A DNA stretch of 64,000 nucleotides from CALGDE01 sp964655355. Its GTDB lineage: Bacteria; Cyanobacteriota; Cyanobacteriia; CACIAM-69d. This document shows, piece by piece, positions 16,388-25,732 of the stretch. The DNA lies in the NCBI GenBank assembly GCA_964655355.1, contig CAZZMD010000009.1, forward strand, positions 1-64,000, written 5' to 3'. Under the pieces are notes generated by a model that was not told the DNA's origin, did not search any database, and was given only the letters and a program-made list of their open reading frames with translations. The translations under genes were made by a program, and so were the position numbers. Each line of letters begins with the position of its first letter. Position 1 is the first letter of the stretch.

Positions 16388-17173
16388 CTACCGTAGGAGT
16401 CGGCGAACCTGATCCGGATTCTGGCCCGGCTTCACGCGGGGATCATAGAGAATACGCACCAGTTCCCGATCCAGCGAGGAAAAATCCTGAGTGCGAGTCC
16501 ATCCCTGATAAAACGTACTGTCTTCATAGGTCCAAGCATCATTCATTAACCCCAACGCTTGGGTCAGCTCCTCCCGAATCAGATGATTACGCTCGGGCTG
16601 AGTAATGCGATCGCTAGAGATCAAAATGCGCGATCGCACAAGCTCCATCCGGCCATTCCACCACCCATAGAAAAAACCCAAATTCCCCGGCACATAATTA
16701 GGCTCATAGCGTGGAAACTGCCCATGGGGCACAAAATAGATCTCCACATTCGGATTCGTATTGGTAAAAACCAGCCGAATATCATCCTCAGCAACCAGGG
16801 CATTAAGCTCCCCAACAATGCGATTTAGGGTCCCCCGATCCTGTCGAGTCGGTCGCCCCCGCACTGCAATCCGTAAATCCTGAACCCACTTACGCACCCG
16901 TAGGGTTTGGCGATTCTGGGTAAACTCACTGCCAAAGGCGATCTCCTCAAAATAATCCAGCGCACGGTTGGAATAGCGCTGACCTTTACGGCGACTATCG
17001 GTCGGCGCACTGGGCGGCTCCTGGGCAATCAACCCCAGTCCCTGAGCGTCATTCATCTGGGGGGGAGGCTCCGGTTGATAGCCCCCGCCGGACCAGTGGG
17101 GGGCAGTACAGCCGGTGATCCCCCCCAGCCAGAACAAAATCAGTCCCCCTTGCACAAATTTCTTCGGGATCAT
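16388..17173 (-). CDS. DUF2927-family lipoprotein
   Basis: 261 residues from the ATG at 17173. The N-terminus is a lipoprotein signal peptide: MIPKK, a hydrophobic stretch and the lipobox ITGC with C22. The body matches my recollection of the DUF2927 family, a zincin-like fold of unknown function, with the C-terminal REELTQALGLMNDAWTYEDS segment (about 203-222). The frame is open upstream to 17365, but the lipobox fixes the start. Likely anchored at the periplasmic face. Convergent with cysS. Confidence 0.82.
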   Translation of the reverse strand: MIPKKFVQGGLILFWLGGITGCTAPHWSGGGYQPEPPPQMNDAQGLGLIAQEPPSAPTDSRRKGQRYSNRALDYFEEIAFGSEFTQNRQTLRVRKWVQDLRIAVRGRPTRQDRGTLNRIVGELNALVAEDDIRLVFTNTNPNVEIYFVPHGQFPRYEPNYVPGNLGFFYGWWNGRMELVRSRILISSDRITQPERNHLIREELTQALGLMNDAWTYEDSTFYQGWTRTQDFSSLDRELVRILYDPRVKPGQNPDQVRRLLR

Positions 17174-17522
17174 CGAAATCCTAGACCCCAGGGACAACCC
17201 CAGGCGGTAGCGAGATAGAGCAATACGGAATAAAGCGGTAGATGTGGATTGGGGGTGGAGCGATCGCCCCCACCGTCGAGAGTCCCCTGTCATGGTCGGT
17301 ATAGCTGTAGTGATGCGGTAATGCTGAAGAGATGCGGTAATGCTAATGGGGCTAAGAAAAGCCATCGACGGATGTCCCAGCTTAGCTTAGCTGCTCCCCA
17401 GAAAAGCGGGTGGGGCAAAGTGAGCCAATCCTGACGCCCCTGCCCCAAATGTCCCGCCCCAAATGTATTGCAGCCTTGGGGCCAAGCGCTCAATCCCCGA
17501 GGCTACCTACCAACCGTAACGC
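17174..17522. other. gene-free stretch
   Basis: 349 nt between the lipoprotein and the redoxin gene, both minus strand. It contains two copies of GATGCGGTAATGCT (17312-17325 and 17331-17344). No credible gene or terminator was seen. Confidence 0.5.
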
Positions 17523-18110
17523 CTAGCCAAAGTAACTGGGTTCGTTGCCCGGTTTCCATTTGATATTGCATCCGAGGCTAGGGACCTGGGTCGCAGCGAT
17601 CGCCTCCCCCGCCAGCAAAGCATCCATCGCCCCCCGCAGGTCTTTCCCCGTCACCGGCTTACCATTCCCCGGACGACTATCATCCAACTGCCCGCGATAG
17701 GCCAACGTCAACCCCGCATCCGTCGCCTTGAATAGAAAAAAGTCCGGCGTACAGGCAGCGGTATAGGCCTGGGCAACCGCTTGGGACTCGTCATAGCAAA
17801 AAGGAAACTGAAAATCGTGGGCGATCGCCATCGCCTTCAGCCCCTCAGGACCATCATCGGGATATTTTTCGGCATCATTCGCACTAATGGCAACCAATCC
17901 CAGGCGATCGCCATAATCCCGCCCCAGGGCCGCCAACTCCCCTTGAATATGCTTCACATAGGGGCAATGTTGGCAAATAAACATCACCAACACCCCAGGC
18001 TGTCCAGCAAACTGAGCCAGCGTCACCGGCCCACCCGACACAACATCAGGCAACTCAAACGCCGGAGCCAACGTCCCAAGCTCCAACATGGTCGATGGGG
18101 TAAGAACCAT
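17523..18110 (-). CDS. thioredoxin-fold redoxin (AhpC/TSA-like)
   Basis: 195 residues from the ATG at 18110. A thioredoxin-fold protein of the redoxin superfamily with the motif CQHCPYVKHI (about residues 47-56) at the active-site position, so a CxxC pair is present. YRGQLDDSRPGNG and the GCNIKWKPGN ending are typical of a family seen in many bacteria. Probably a cytosolic thiol-disulfide or peroxidase-like enzyme; the substrate is unknown. The frame is open to 18200, but that part is encoded by short tandem repeats and is unlikely to be translated. Confidence 0.85.
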   Translation of the reverse strand: MVLTPSTMLELGTLAPAFELPDVVSGGPVTLAQFAGQPGVLVMFICQHCPYVKHIQGELAALGRDYGDRLGLVAISANDAEKYPDDGPEGLKAMAIAHDFQFPFCYDESQAVAQAYTAACTPDFFLFKATDAGLTLAYRGQLDDSRPGNGKPVTGKDLRGAMDALLAGEAIAATQVPSLGCNIKWKPGNEPSYFG

Positions 18111-18150
18111 AGCGAAGAAAAGAATAGAAGAAAAGCGTATCTGCCCTCCA

Positions 18151-18186
18151 TGGTAAAGGCTTTGGCAAAGGCTTTGGTAAAGGCTT
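18151..18186. repeat. three tandem 12-bp repeats (TGGYAAAGGCTT)
   Basis: Three copies head to tail (TGGTAAAGGCTT, TGGCAAAGGCTT, TGGTAAAGGCTT) in the leader of the redoxin gene. Confidence 0.93.
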
Positions 18187-18325
18187 TCTGGCCCGTTCAC
18201 GATTCCCCCTAACCGCCCCCTACTTACCAGTCCCCATCAGAATTTGCCCCGGTCCGTTTCCCTATGCCATAGTGGCAACATTGGCACCCTGCTCCGCCCC
18301 CACGCATCGCAACGTAAGGCACACT

Positions 18326-18901
18326 ATGCGATACCTTGCCCAGGTTAATCAGATTGGCGACGAAGAAGAGTCTAAGCTGCGCTTACTGGCGCTGCAGGTG
18401 GCTGACTCCACCTGGCAAGTCACCGGCATTAAGGAAACCCTGTTAGAAGCGCCCGAAGCCAAGGGATTCTCCCATCGCCAGCTCGTCCTGGTGGAGCTGG
18501 ATAGCAATAACCTCGTCAAAAGCATCGCCGACGCGACGGACTGGGTGATGGGATTAATTAATGAGTATTTGGTGTCAGGGATTACGTCTGATTTCCTAAA
18601 AGAAGAAGCGGTACGGGCGGAACAGTGGCGGCAGGTCTTGACCCTGCAAACCCAGGACCTATCCCGGCGATCGCTAGAAGTGGAAGCCCGTCAGGAACAG
18701 CTCCAGGGATTGGATCAATTACTGCAGCAATCCCAGCTCCGGCTACGGGAGCAGTGGGAAGGGCTCATTGAACAGGCAGAATCCATGGGGCTCGACACAA
18801 CGCACCTGGTCAGCACCCTGGAGGAAGAATTTGGGTCCGATGCCGACAAGGACACCGTCGGAGCAATCACAACTGAGGGCAACTCAGGCGGAACCCCCTA
18901 A
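18326..18901 (+). CDS. HmpF N-terminal-domain-like coiled-coil protein
   Basis: 191 residues from the ATG at 18326 (TAAGG about 6 nt upstream). The N-terminal about 75 residues (MRYLAQVNQ...LRLLALQ) and the EQWRQVLTLQTQDLSRRSLEVE segment resemble the start of HmpF, a cyanobacterial motility protein of the type IV pilus and chemotaxis system. A coiled coil spans about 95-165. HmpF as I know it is far longer, so this is a short relative or a truncated form. Its stop overlaps the next ATG (TAATG), so the ABC1 kinase is probably translationally coupled. Confidence 0.7.
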   Translation: MRYLAQVNQIGDEEESKLRLLALQVADSTWQVTGIKETLLEAPEAKGFSHRQLVLVELDSNNLVKSIADATDWVMGLINEYLVSGITSDFLKEEAVRAEQWRQVLTLQTQDLSRRSLEVEARQEQLQGLDQLLQQSQLRLREQWEGLIEQAESMGLDTTHLVSTLEEEFGSDADKDTVGAITTEGNSGGTP

Positions 18902-20562
18902 TGTTTGAACTGGCGAAGAGTTCATCCTCCCGTGAAGGGGAAATTCTAGAGGTTCTTCTGAGTAATGGCTGGGACTACATGCGCCAGCTAATCAGCGTTG
19001 GCGATGGCAATGAGAACGAGGACGGCAAAGAGCCCGAATTGCCCCCCCCAGCGGTCTTGCGGAATGTGCTGACGGATCTGGGGCCGGTCTATGTGAAGTT
19101 GGGACAGCTGATGAGCACCCGACCGGACCTCTTGCCGCCGGACTACTTAGAGGCCCTCAGCACCCTGCAATGTTCTGTCCCCGCCATTCCCGCCTCAGAG
19201 ATCGAAACCTTCATCCGTGAGCAACTGCCGATCGCCCCGGAAGCGGCCTTCACGGAGATTAATTATCAGGCGATCGCCGCCGGATCCATCGGGCAAACCC
19301 ACCGAGCCATCTTGAAAAACGGCAAAGCCGTCGCCGTCAAAGTCCAACGCCCCGGCATTGATATCACGGTCCACCAGGACATCGCCCTAATTCGCCGCAT
19401 TGCCAAACTGGTCGATCGCACCCAATTCGGCAAGCAATTTGATGTGGTCTCCCTCGCCGATGAATTTGGGCGATCGCTGCGGGCAGAATTGGACTTCACC
19501 CAGGAAGCAGCCTATACGGATCAGCTCCGGCGCAACCTGGATGCCAGCAACTGGACCGACTCCAAACGGCTCACCATCCCAGAAATTCACTGGTCCCTAA
19601 CCACCCCAAAAATCCTGGTGATGGAATGGCTAGACGGACAGCCCATCCTCACCGTCGGCAGCCTAATCAATAGCGAAGGTGGCCAAGGACGCGCCCAAGA
19701 AGTAACCAGCCTGCTGTTGCGAGCATTTATGCAGCAATACCTAATTGACGGGTTATTCCACGCCGATCACCCCGGCAACCTGTTTTACCTCAGGGATGGA
19801 CGGCTCGCCCTATTGGACTGTGGCATGGTGGGGCGGCTCGACAACCGCACCCGGGGCATCCTAACGGAACTCGTCCTCGCCATCCTCGGCACCGATCCCA
19901 AGCGCTGTGCCCAGATTTCCCTTGAGCTAGCGGATCCCGTAGGCGAGATTGATCTGGTCAGATTAGAAACGGACTACAGTCGACTCCTGCGACGCTATTA
20001 CAGCCTCAACCTCTCCGACATCGACACCAGTGAGGTGTTTCAGCAAGTGTTGCAAACGGGGGTCAAAAATAATTTGCGCTGGCCCGGCAATATTGGCCTG
20101 TTTGCCAAATCCCTGGCCAATCTGGAGGGCTCGGCCCGTCGCCTCAATCCCAATTTGGATTTTGAGGAGGAGTTACAGCCCCTGATGGGGGATTTATTGC
20201 AGAATCAGATTCTAGGGGACAGTCCCCTCCAAGCAGTGCTGCAAACCGCCCTAGAATTTAAAAATTTATCCCTGACCTCACCGCGGCAATTTAGTTTTCT
20301 GCTAGACCGGCTCAGTTCAGAAAATTTGAATTTCAATGTAACCATCGGCGGCGCGGATGCCCTCCGTCGCAGCATTGAACGGGCCGCCAACCGCCGCACC
20401 TTTGGCACCGTCCTCAGCGCCTTGATCATCGGCACGGCGATTCTGGCATCGACCCAGGCTCGCGCCCAGGTTCAGGTGCTCAGCGATATCCTATTTGTGG
20501 CGGCGGCGGTCCTAGCCCTGTGGCTATTGATCAGTATTTTGCGATCGGGCACCCTGCGTTAA
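18901..20562 (+). CDS. ABC1/UbiB-family atypical kinase
   Basis: 553 residues. ABC1 (AarF/UbiB) proteins act in quinone synthesis and lipid-related processes in membranes. It has the family motif GPVYVKLGQLMSTRPDLLP (about 61-79), the Ala/Gly-rich loop AAGSIGQTHRA, AVKVQRPG, and the catalytic HADHPGNL and DCGMVG motifs. Two hydrophobic segments at the C-terminus (about 500-550) suggest a membrane anchor. Cyanobacteria carry several paralogues; which one this is cannot be told. Confidence 0.95.
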   Translation: MFELAKSSSSREGEILEVLLSNGWDYMRQLISVGDGNENEDGKEPELPPPAVLRNVLTDLGPVYVKLGQLMSTRPDLLPPDYLEALSTLQCSVPAIPASEIETFIREQLPIAPEAAFTEINYQAIAAGSIGQTHRAILKNGKAVAVKVQRPGIDITVHQDIALIRRIAKLVDRTQFGKQFDVVSLADEFGRSLRAELDFTQEAAYTDQLRRNLDASNWTDSKRLTIPEIHWSLTTPKILVMEWLDGQPILTVGSLINSEGGQGRAQEVTSLLLRAFMQQYLIDGLFHADHPGNLFYLRDGRLALLDCGMVGRLDNRTRGILTELVLAILGTDPKRCAQISLELADPVGEIDLVRLETDYSRLLRRYYSLNLSDIDTSEVFQQVLQTGVKNNLRWPGNIGLFAKSLANLEGSARRLNPNLDFEEELQPLMGDLLQNQILGDSPLQAVLQTALEFKNLSLTSPRQFSFLLDRLSSENLNFNVTIGGADALRRSIERAANRRTFGTVLSALIIGTAILASTQARAQVQVLSDILFVAAAVLALWLLISILRSGTLR

Positions 20563-20590
20563 GGGAGCGAGGGAGAAACGCTCATCAGCG

Positions 20591-20953
20591 TTAGCCAATG
20601 CCGGGGATGAGGGCGAGAACGTGCCCCAAGATGGAAGTCAAAATTGACAAGCAGATGCTGCCGAGGATGGCGCTCCAGACGCCCCACTTCAAGCGAAATC
20701 CCTCCACCAGCCAGGCCGCCAAGCCAAACAAGATCACATTAACGATAAAGGAGAAAAGACCGAGGGTAAGGATTTTGGGCAGAATGGTCAACCAGCCGGG
20801 AACCAGTTGAGCGATCGCGTTAAAAATCCCAAGAACAGCACCGGCGATGAGAGCCTTGACGGGTGAATCGACCTCAATACCGAGGGGGAGCTTGCTCATA
20901 ATGAGCAGGCTGATGGCGATAATAACAACCGTAATTAAAAATGATACGAGCAT
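20591..20953 (-). CDS. four-helix membrane protein of the phage holin family (PF04020 type)
   Basis: 120 residues from the ATG at 20953 (a TTG at 20977 is possible). Four hydrophobic helices with short turns fill the whole protein, and the LWGV-like FRLKWGVWSAILGS segment near the C-terminus is typical. Despite the family name these are ordinary chromosomal membrane proteins in cyanobacteria. Convergent with the ABC1 gene (28-nt gap) and divergent from miaE. Confidence 0.85.
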   Translation of the reverse strand: MLVSFLITVVIIAISLLIMSKLPLGIEVDSPVKALIAGAVLGIFNAIAQLVPGWLTILPKILTLGLFSFIVNVILFGLAAWLVEGFRLKWGVWSAILGSICLSILTSILGHVLALIPGIG

Positions 20954-21052
20954 GATTAGATGAGGGGGATGCCCCAATGAGTTTGTCCTCCCCCGTGATA
21001 GCCGCTCGCCTCGGTGTTCCCACGGAGATTGAGATATTTCTTTGCCGTCCCT

Positions 21053-21754
21053 ATGATTGCCTCCTTTGATCCCAAGTCTGTCCCTGTTGCCGATCCTGCT
21101 GCTGACCCTGCCGCTGATCCTGACGCCACGACTCCCCCATCTCCCGAAACGATCGCCGCAGAGAATGAATTTTCCACCATTCGTTTTCTAAAATCCGCCA
21201 GCTCCCAGGCGTGGGTGGATCAGGCGATCGCCCACATGGATGAAATTTTGCTGGACCATGCCCAATGTGAGCGCAAAGCAGCGGCGGTGGCAATCCAGCT
21301 TATGGCGCAATATCCCGCCAAGCCGGGTTTAGTCAAAGCATTAACAGCGATCGCCCAGGAAGAACTAGAGCATTTTGAACAGGTCAATCGCTGGCTCGCA
21401 GAACGGGGGGTCAAACTAAGAGCCCCTAAAGCGCCTCCCTATGGTGGTCGATTGCGATCGCAAATTCGCCGTAAGGATCCAGAACGTCTATTAGATAGTT
21501 TGCTGGTGGCCGGACTCATCGAAGCCCGTAGCCATGAACGTCTGGGGTTACTGGGACAATACTGCCCGGATCCCAAGCTAGCGAAATTTTATCGAGGACT
21601 GATGGCATCGGAAGCCCGTCACTACGGCGTGTATTGGGTTCTCGCAGAACGGGAATTCGGGCGAGAGACCGTACAACAACGCCTAGACGAACTCGCCACC
21701 CTCGAAAGCGAAACCCTCGCCAAACTCCACCCCCACCCCCGAGTTCATAGCTAG
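21053..21754 (+). CDS. miaE: tRNA-(ms2io6A)-hydroxylase
   Basis: 233 residues from the ATG at 21053 (GTG at 21014 is an alternative). MiaE is a di-iron monooxygenase that hydroxylates the isopentenyl group of 2-methylthio-N6-isopentenyladenosine at tRNA position 37. Likely iron ligands are in the helices with AHMDEILLDHAQCERK, AQEELEHFEQV, LIEARSHERL and ASEARHYGVY. The first 25 residues are an Ala/Asp/Pro repeat and look disordered. Confidence 0.92.
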   Translation: MIASFDPKSVPVADPAADPAADPDATTPPSPETIAAENEFSTIRFLKSASSQAWVDQAIAHMDEILLDHAQCERKAAAVAIQLMAQYPAKPGLVKALTAIAQEELEHFEQVNRWLAERGVKLRAPKAPPYGGRLRSQIRRKDPERLLDSLLVAGLIEARSHERLGLLGQYCPDPKLAKFYRGLMASEARHYGVYWVLAEREFGRETVQQRLDELATLESETLAKLHPHPRVHS

Positions 21755-21788
21755 GGAGAGGAGGCATCGAGGTAAGGCGTCAAGCATT

Positions 21789-21829
21789 TCAGTCCTATAT
21801 ATCTCAGCCCTATATTTCAGGCCTATATT
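21789..21829. repeat. three imperfect 13-15-bp repeats (TCAGNCCTATATT)
   Basis: Three successive copies between miaE and purM; the last one runs into the purM stop codon. Confidence 0.8.
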
Positions 21830-22845
21830 AAGGACACCGTGCGATCGCCCGCGACCACCTCACCAACGATCCACGGCTGCATCCCCTGCTCCGTCAAAAC
21901 AGTCAAAGCATCGTCCACGGCATCGGTCGGCACCACCACCACAAAACCGACCCCCATATTAAACGTATTAAACATTTCCAAACGCTCCACCCCGCCAGTC
22001 CCGGCCAACCAATCAAACACCGGCAACGGCTCCCAACTCTGGGTCCGGATCTGAAACCCCTGACCCTCCTGAAGACACCGGGGCAAATTCTCCGGTAAGC
22101 CCCCCCCGGTCACATGGGCCATACTGTGGACCGCCACCCCACTCCTCAACAGCGCCAGAATCGGTTTTACATAGAGCTGAGTCGGCGTCAGCAGCACCTC
22201 CCCAAGGGAGGCATCCCCCAGCGTATCCACGCGATCGCCCCAGTCCAGCCCCGCATCCGCCACAATCTTGCGGACCAAACTAAACCCATTGCTATGGATC
22301 CCCGAACTGGGCAACGCGATCGCCACATCGCCCACCGCCACCTGGGACCCATCTAAAATTTTTGATTTTTCAACAATCCCGACGCAAAACCCCGCCAAAT
22401 CATACTCCCCCGGCCCATAAAACCCCGGCATCTCCGCCGTCTCCCCCCCCAACAGGGCACAGCCGGACGCCTCACACCCGGCCGCAATACCATCGACCAC
22501 CGCCGCCAACTGCTCCGGCAACAACTTCCCCGTCGCCACATAGTCGAGGAAAAACAGCGGCTCCGCCCCCGACGTGAGCACATCATTCACACACATCGCC
22601 ACCAAATCAATGCCCACGGTGCTGTGGCGGTCCGTCTGGTGGGCCAACTTCAACTTCGTCCCCACCCCATCCGTCCCCGACACCAACACCGGCTGAGCAT
22701 ACCCCGCCGGAATCTCAAAACAACCGCCAAATCCCCCCAAGCCCCCCAACACCTCCGGACGAAACGTCCGTTGGACGCGATCGCGGATCCGATCCACAAA
22801 CGCCCGCCCCGCCTCCACATCCACCCCAGCCTCGCGATAATCCAC
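21823..22845 (-). CDS. purM: phosphoribosylformylglycinamidine cyclo-ligase (AIR synthetase)
   Basis: 340 residues from a GTG at 22845, where the protein begins MDYREAGVDVEAG like its relatives; GGAAGG stands about 7 nt before it. The frame is open a few codons further, to a TTG at 22860. It makes aminoimidazole ribotide in purine synthesis. Motifs are GTDGVGTKLKLA, GIDLVAMCVND, LLGGETAEMPGFY and VTGGGLPENLPR. Cytosolic. The gene is monocistronic as far as seen here. Confidence 0.97.
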   Translation of the reverse strand: MDYREAGVDVEAGRAFVDRIRDRVQRTFRPEVLGGLGGFGGCFEIPAGYAQPVLVSGTDGVGTKLKLAHQTDRHSTVGIDLVAMCVNDVLTSGAEPLFFLDYVATGKLLPEQLAAVVDGIAAGCEASGCALLGGETAEMPGFYGPGEYDLAGFCVGIVEKSKILDGSQVAVGDVAIALPSSGIHSNGFSLVRKIVADAGLDWGDRVDTLGDASLGEVLLTPTQLYVKPILALLRSGVAVHSMAHVTGGGLPENLPRCLQEGQGFQIRTQSWEPLPVFDWLAGTGGVERLEMFNTFNMGVGFVVVVPTDAVDDALTVLTEQGMQPWIVGEVVAGDRTVSLI

Positions 22846-23594
22846 CCGACACCTTCCCAATTTGCAAGCATTAATCGCTGGCTATTTTATCCCCTGGCGC
22901 TAACCCCACCCGCACCGATCCCACCCGGATCTCACCACCCGCGATCGCCCCTAACACTAAACAAAAGCAATCACAAGCATAAGCAATTACAATACAATCC
23001 CAAAAACCTTAAGAAAACATAAAATTCCTGATCCCGAATCGGGGATGGGGGGAAGGGCTGGTTCCCCATCGCGATCGCTCAGGACGCTAGACGTCATGGG
23101 AACTGCACTGGGCATCCCCCTTTTACACCTCCCTGACATCGGGATCAGAAACCGGGGATCGCTAAATCCAAAGAACCCCACGTTTTATCTGCGTCGATGA
23201 GGGGATGCCCTTGCGTTTTAGGAGCACTGTGATAGCCTTTTGTTGCTTCAAACGTTTTGTTAATTTCTGTGTCGTTCTCATTGTGCAGGAGACGCTTTGC
23301 AGGGGTTAGGCGCTGGGGCAACGGTGACCCGCAATGGCGTTACTGTTTTGCACCGGTCCACCCCAAATAAGCATCATCACAGCGTTGCTGAGCTGGCACG
23401 CGGGAACCCTGAAGCATTCCCCCGCCATCGTTACAGCAGCCCTGTTGGAGGCGATCGCCGACCTCGCGCCCCTTTCCCCAGTGGAAAGTACGCATTCGGC
23501 GATCGCGGACCCTAGAGGACCCAACGCCCAACGGCGTTCCTCCCGAGTCAGGAGTCATCCATCCACTGCACTTGCTGTTTACCCCTTAGGATTT
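22846..23594. other. long gene-free stretch between purM and the RlpA-like gene
   Basis: About 750 nt. It contains an A-rich tract (about 22965-23030), a small hairpin ATCCC-GAATC-GGGAT near 23034, and a 10-bp inverted repeat at 23110-23119/23201-23210 listed separately. The in-frame extension of the RlpA-like gene into this region is not typical protein. No other gene is seen. Confidence 0.6.
23110..23210 (+). ncRNA. candidate structured element closed by GGGCATCCCC/GGGGATGCCC
   Basis: Perfect 10-bp complementary arms 81 nt apart inside a long gene-free region, with smaller internal pairings such as CTGA/TCAG (about 23132-23147), followed by a T-rich segment (TTGCGTTTTAGG). Could be a non-coding RNA or a leader of the RlpA-like gene. 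Strand is a guess. Confidence 0.25.
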
Positions 23595-24698
23595 ATGAGT
23601 TCGTTTACTTCGCTAAAACCTTGGACCGCAGCGGCCATAGTTGGTTTGCTAGCCGCAGCCCCTTCCCAGGGTCAAGTGCTCAACGGGCCCTCGGACGGTT
23701 TATCAGCAATTCAGATCGGTCAATGGCAACCTGGCTCAACCCCCTCTGAAGGGGTCAGTTTGCCGTCCACCTCCCAGGCAGTCGACCAGGCATTAGACAG
23801 TGCCTTAGCCGCCAGCCCCCAAGCGAGCGTGACCCAACCCGTCATTACCAAGGTTTACAGCCATCAGGTAGACGATCAGGACGCGGTCACCTTATATGTG
23901 CGGGACATCCCAGTTTTGACCTTCCTCGCGGGTGACGCAGAGGAAGCGGCCAGCAGCTCCCAGAGTCAAGACACCCCGTCTGCGAGTGCTGTTGCCGCCC
24001 CTGACACCATCAGCCCCGCCACGGATGCCGCCTCTACCGCCTCTTCGAAGACGGCCGCACCGATGGAACGGGCCCAAAGCGTTGCCCAGAAGCTAGAAGC
24101 CGTTTACGGCCAGCTTGAGGCAACCCCCGACCTGGGTATCCAAATGACCTGGAATGAGCAGGACGAGCAGTATTGGATTACCGCCGGCGATCGCCCTTTG
24201 GTCGCCCTGGATAAGTTGACGGTCGCGGTTCAACCGAGTGCCAACCTAACGTCGGACCTGATTCAGACCACGAATCGCCTTCGTCGTCTGGTTCATAACG
24301 GGGAACCCCTGCAGTACAGCGGCGGGCGACAATTGCGCAACCCGGCAGTGCAACTGGCCGCAGCCACCACCCCGGAACAGGCAGCCGTCTCCAGCGGTAT
24401 CGTGCAGTCCACCCAATTGGGCGTCGCCTCCTGGTACGGCGGTTATTTCCATGGTCGTCGCACCGCCAGTGGTGAGCGGTACAACCAGAACGCCATGACC
24501 GCTGCCCACCGACACCTGCCCTTTGGGACGCGGGTACGGGTAGTGAACCTGAACAACGGTCGCGCCACCGTCGTCCGTATCAACGATCGCGGTCCCTTCA
24601 TCCGAGGGCGCATTATCGACCTCTCCGCCGCTGCTGCCGGTGAAATCGGCATGCGTGGCGCGGGCATCGCTCGGGTCCGGGTAGAAGTGCTGCGCTAG
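23595..24698 (+). CDS. rlpA: RlpA-like septal ring protein / double-psi beta-barrel
   Basis: 367 residues from the ATG at 23595, preceded by TTAGGA. An N-terminal signal peptide (about 1-28, ending APSQGQ) directs it to the periplasm. The middle is Ser/Ala/Thr-rich with a proline-poor linker (about 115-160). The C-terminal about 95 residues are the RlpA double-psi beta-barrel: VASWYGGYFHGRRTASGERYN, LPFGTRVRVVNL and VRINDRGPFIRGRIIDLS. RlpA proteins bind or cleave denuded peptidoglycan. There is no lipobox. Confidence 0.92.
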   Translation: MSSFTSLKPWTAAAIVGLLAAAPSQGQVLNGPSDGLSAIQIGQWQPGSTPSEGVSLPSTSQAVDQALDSALAASPQASVTQPVITKVYSHQVDDQDAVTLYVRDIPVLTFLAGDAEEAASSSQSQDTPSASAVAAPDTISPATDAASTASSKTAAPMERAQSVAQKLEAVYGQLEATPDLGIQMTWNEQDEQYWITAGDRPLVALDKLTVAVQPSANLTSDLIQTTNRLRRLVHNGEPLQYSGGRQLRNPAVQLAAATTPEQAAVSSGIVQSTQLGVASWYGGYFHGRRTASGERYNQNAMTAAHRHLPFGTRVRVVNLNNGRATVVRINDRGPFIRGRIIDLSAAAAGEIGMRGAGIARVRVEVLR

Positions 24699-24817
24699 GA
24701 TAGCGTGTCGTCATCGCGCCATCATCGCGCCGTTATCACCATGGCCGCCCCCGCGTCAGGGGTGCGGTACAGTGAGCGAGACGAATTAGCACCATACCCC
24801 AACCGTGGAATCCGGTT

Positions 24818-25642
24818 ATGACCTCTTCTCCGCTAGCAGATCGGTCCGTTGCAACAGCCATCCCCCCCAGCGCCTGGACATGGCGTCCCGGGGATGGCGC
24901 GGACTATCTGACCTGCGAGTTGTTGTCATCCTGGTCCCACGGTTTTTTTACACGCAAATTTTCCCCCCGATCACCCGCCGACCTCACCCCAAGCCTGAAC
25001 CCCGACGCCACAGTTCTACGGGTTAAGCAGGTTCACGGCGATCGCACCCTCAGCGCCACAGAAATCGCCCAAACGCCCCCGGCCGACGGCGCGCCCTATC
25101 CCCCAGCCGACGGCGTCCTAACGGAAACCAAAAATCAAGCAGCCTGGGTCTGCACCGCCGACTGTACCCCCGCCCTAATCGGCGATTTAAACACCGGCAT
25201 GGTCGCCGCCGTCCATGCCGGATGGCGGGGCACCGCCGAAAAAATTGTGCCCAAGGCGATCGCCCGATTGCTGGAGCGGGGAGCCACCCTAGAGACATTA
25301 CGGGTTGCCCTAGGACCGGCCATCAGCGGCGCGGCTTATCAAGTGCATCAGCCCGTCGCAGATCAGCTAACGGAAACCTTGCAAACCGCTCCCAATCAGT
25401 GGGAACAGTATGATTTACTCCCTGTTCAGCCGGATCCAGAAGCCGGCAAGGCACGGCTGGATGTGCGCCACGTGAATTTATTACAGCTCCTAGAGTTGGG
25501 ATTGACGCCCGAACAGTTGGCGATCGCCCCCCATTGCACCCACAGCGATCGCGATCGATTCTTCTCCTATCGCCGGGATGCCACTAAAACAGTCCAATGG
25601 TCCGGCATTGTTTCTGGTATAGCTAGCGGCAGCCAACCGTAA
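24818..25642 (+). CDS. pgeF: peptidoglycan editing factor PgeF (laccase-domain protein)
   Basis: 274 residues. The family (YfiH/DUF152) was long called multicopper polyphenol oxidase; E. coli PgeF removes misincorporated residues from peptidoglycan precursors. Metal-site residues are in VKQVHGDRT, CTADCTP and VAAVHAGWRGT, and the ending HCTHSDRDRFFSYRRD is typical. It lies near another peptidoglycan-related gene (RlpA-like). A strong terminator follows. Confidence 0.93.
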   Translation: MTSSPLADRSVATAIPPSAWTWRPGDGADYLTCELLSSWSHGFFTRKFSPRSPADLTPSLNPDATVLRVKQVHGDRTLSATEIAQTPPADGAPYPPADGVLTETKNQAAWVCTADCTPALIGDLNTGMVAAVHAGWRGTAEKIVPKAIARLLERGATLETLRVALGPAISGAAYQVHQPVADQLTETLQTAPNQWEQYDLLPVQPDPEAGKARLDVRHVNLLQLLELGLTPEQLAIAPHCTHSDRDRFFSYRRDATKTVQWSGIVSGIASGSQP

Positions 25643-25667
25643 ATCCCACGAGCAACCCCATCAATAA

Positions 25668-25699
25668 AAAGCGGGCTACCTATGTCGGTAACCCGCTTT
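25668..25699. terminator. bidirectional terminator between pgeF and the Rieske gene
   Basis: Stem AAAGCGGG/CCCGCTTT extended by TACC/GGTA with one mismatch; A- and T-rich ends on both sides suit the two convergent genes. Confidence 0.9.
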
Positions 25700-25732
25700 C
25701 GCTCTATTAAGGCATTTTCGATGCGTTGGTGC

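Noticed and set aside
20591..20953. Phage holin as evidence of a prophage
   Set aside because: The family name is historical. No phage genes surround it.
23334..23594. Long N-terminal extension of the RlpA-like protein
   Set aside because: The extension lacks protein-like composition, whereas ATG 23595 has a ribosome binding site and a signal peptide.
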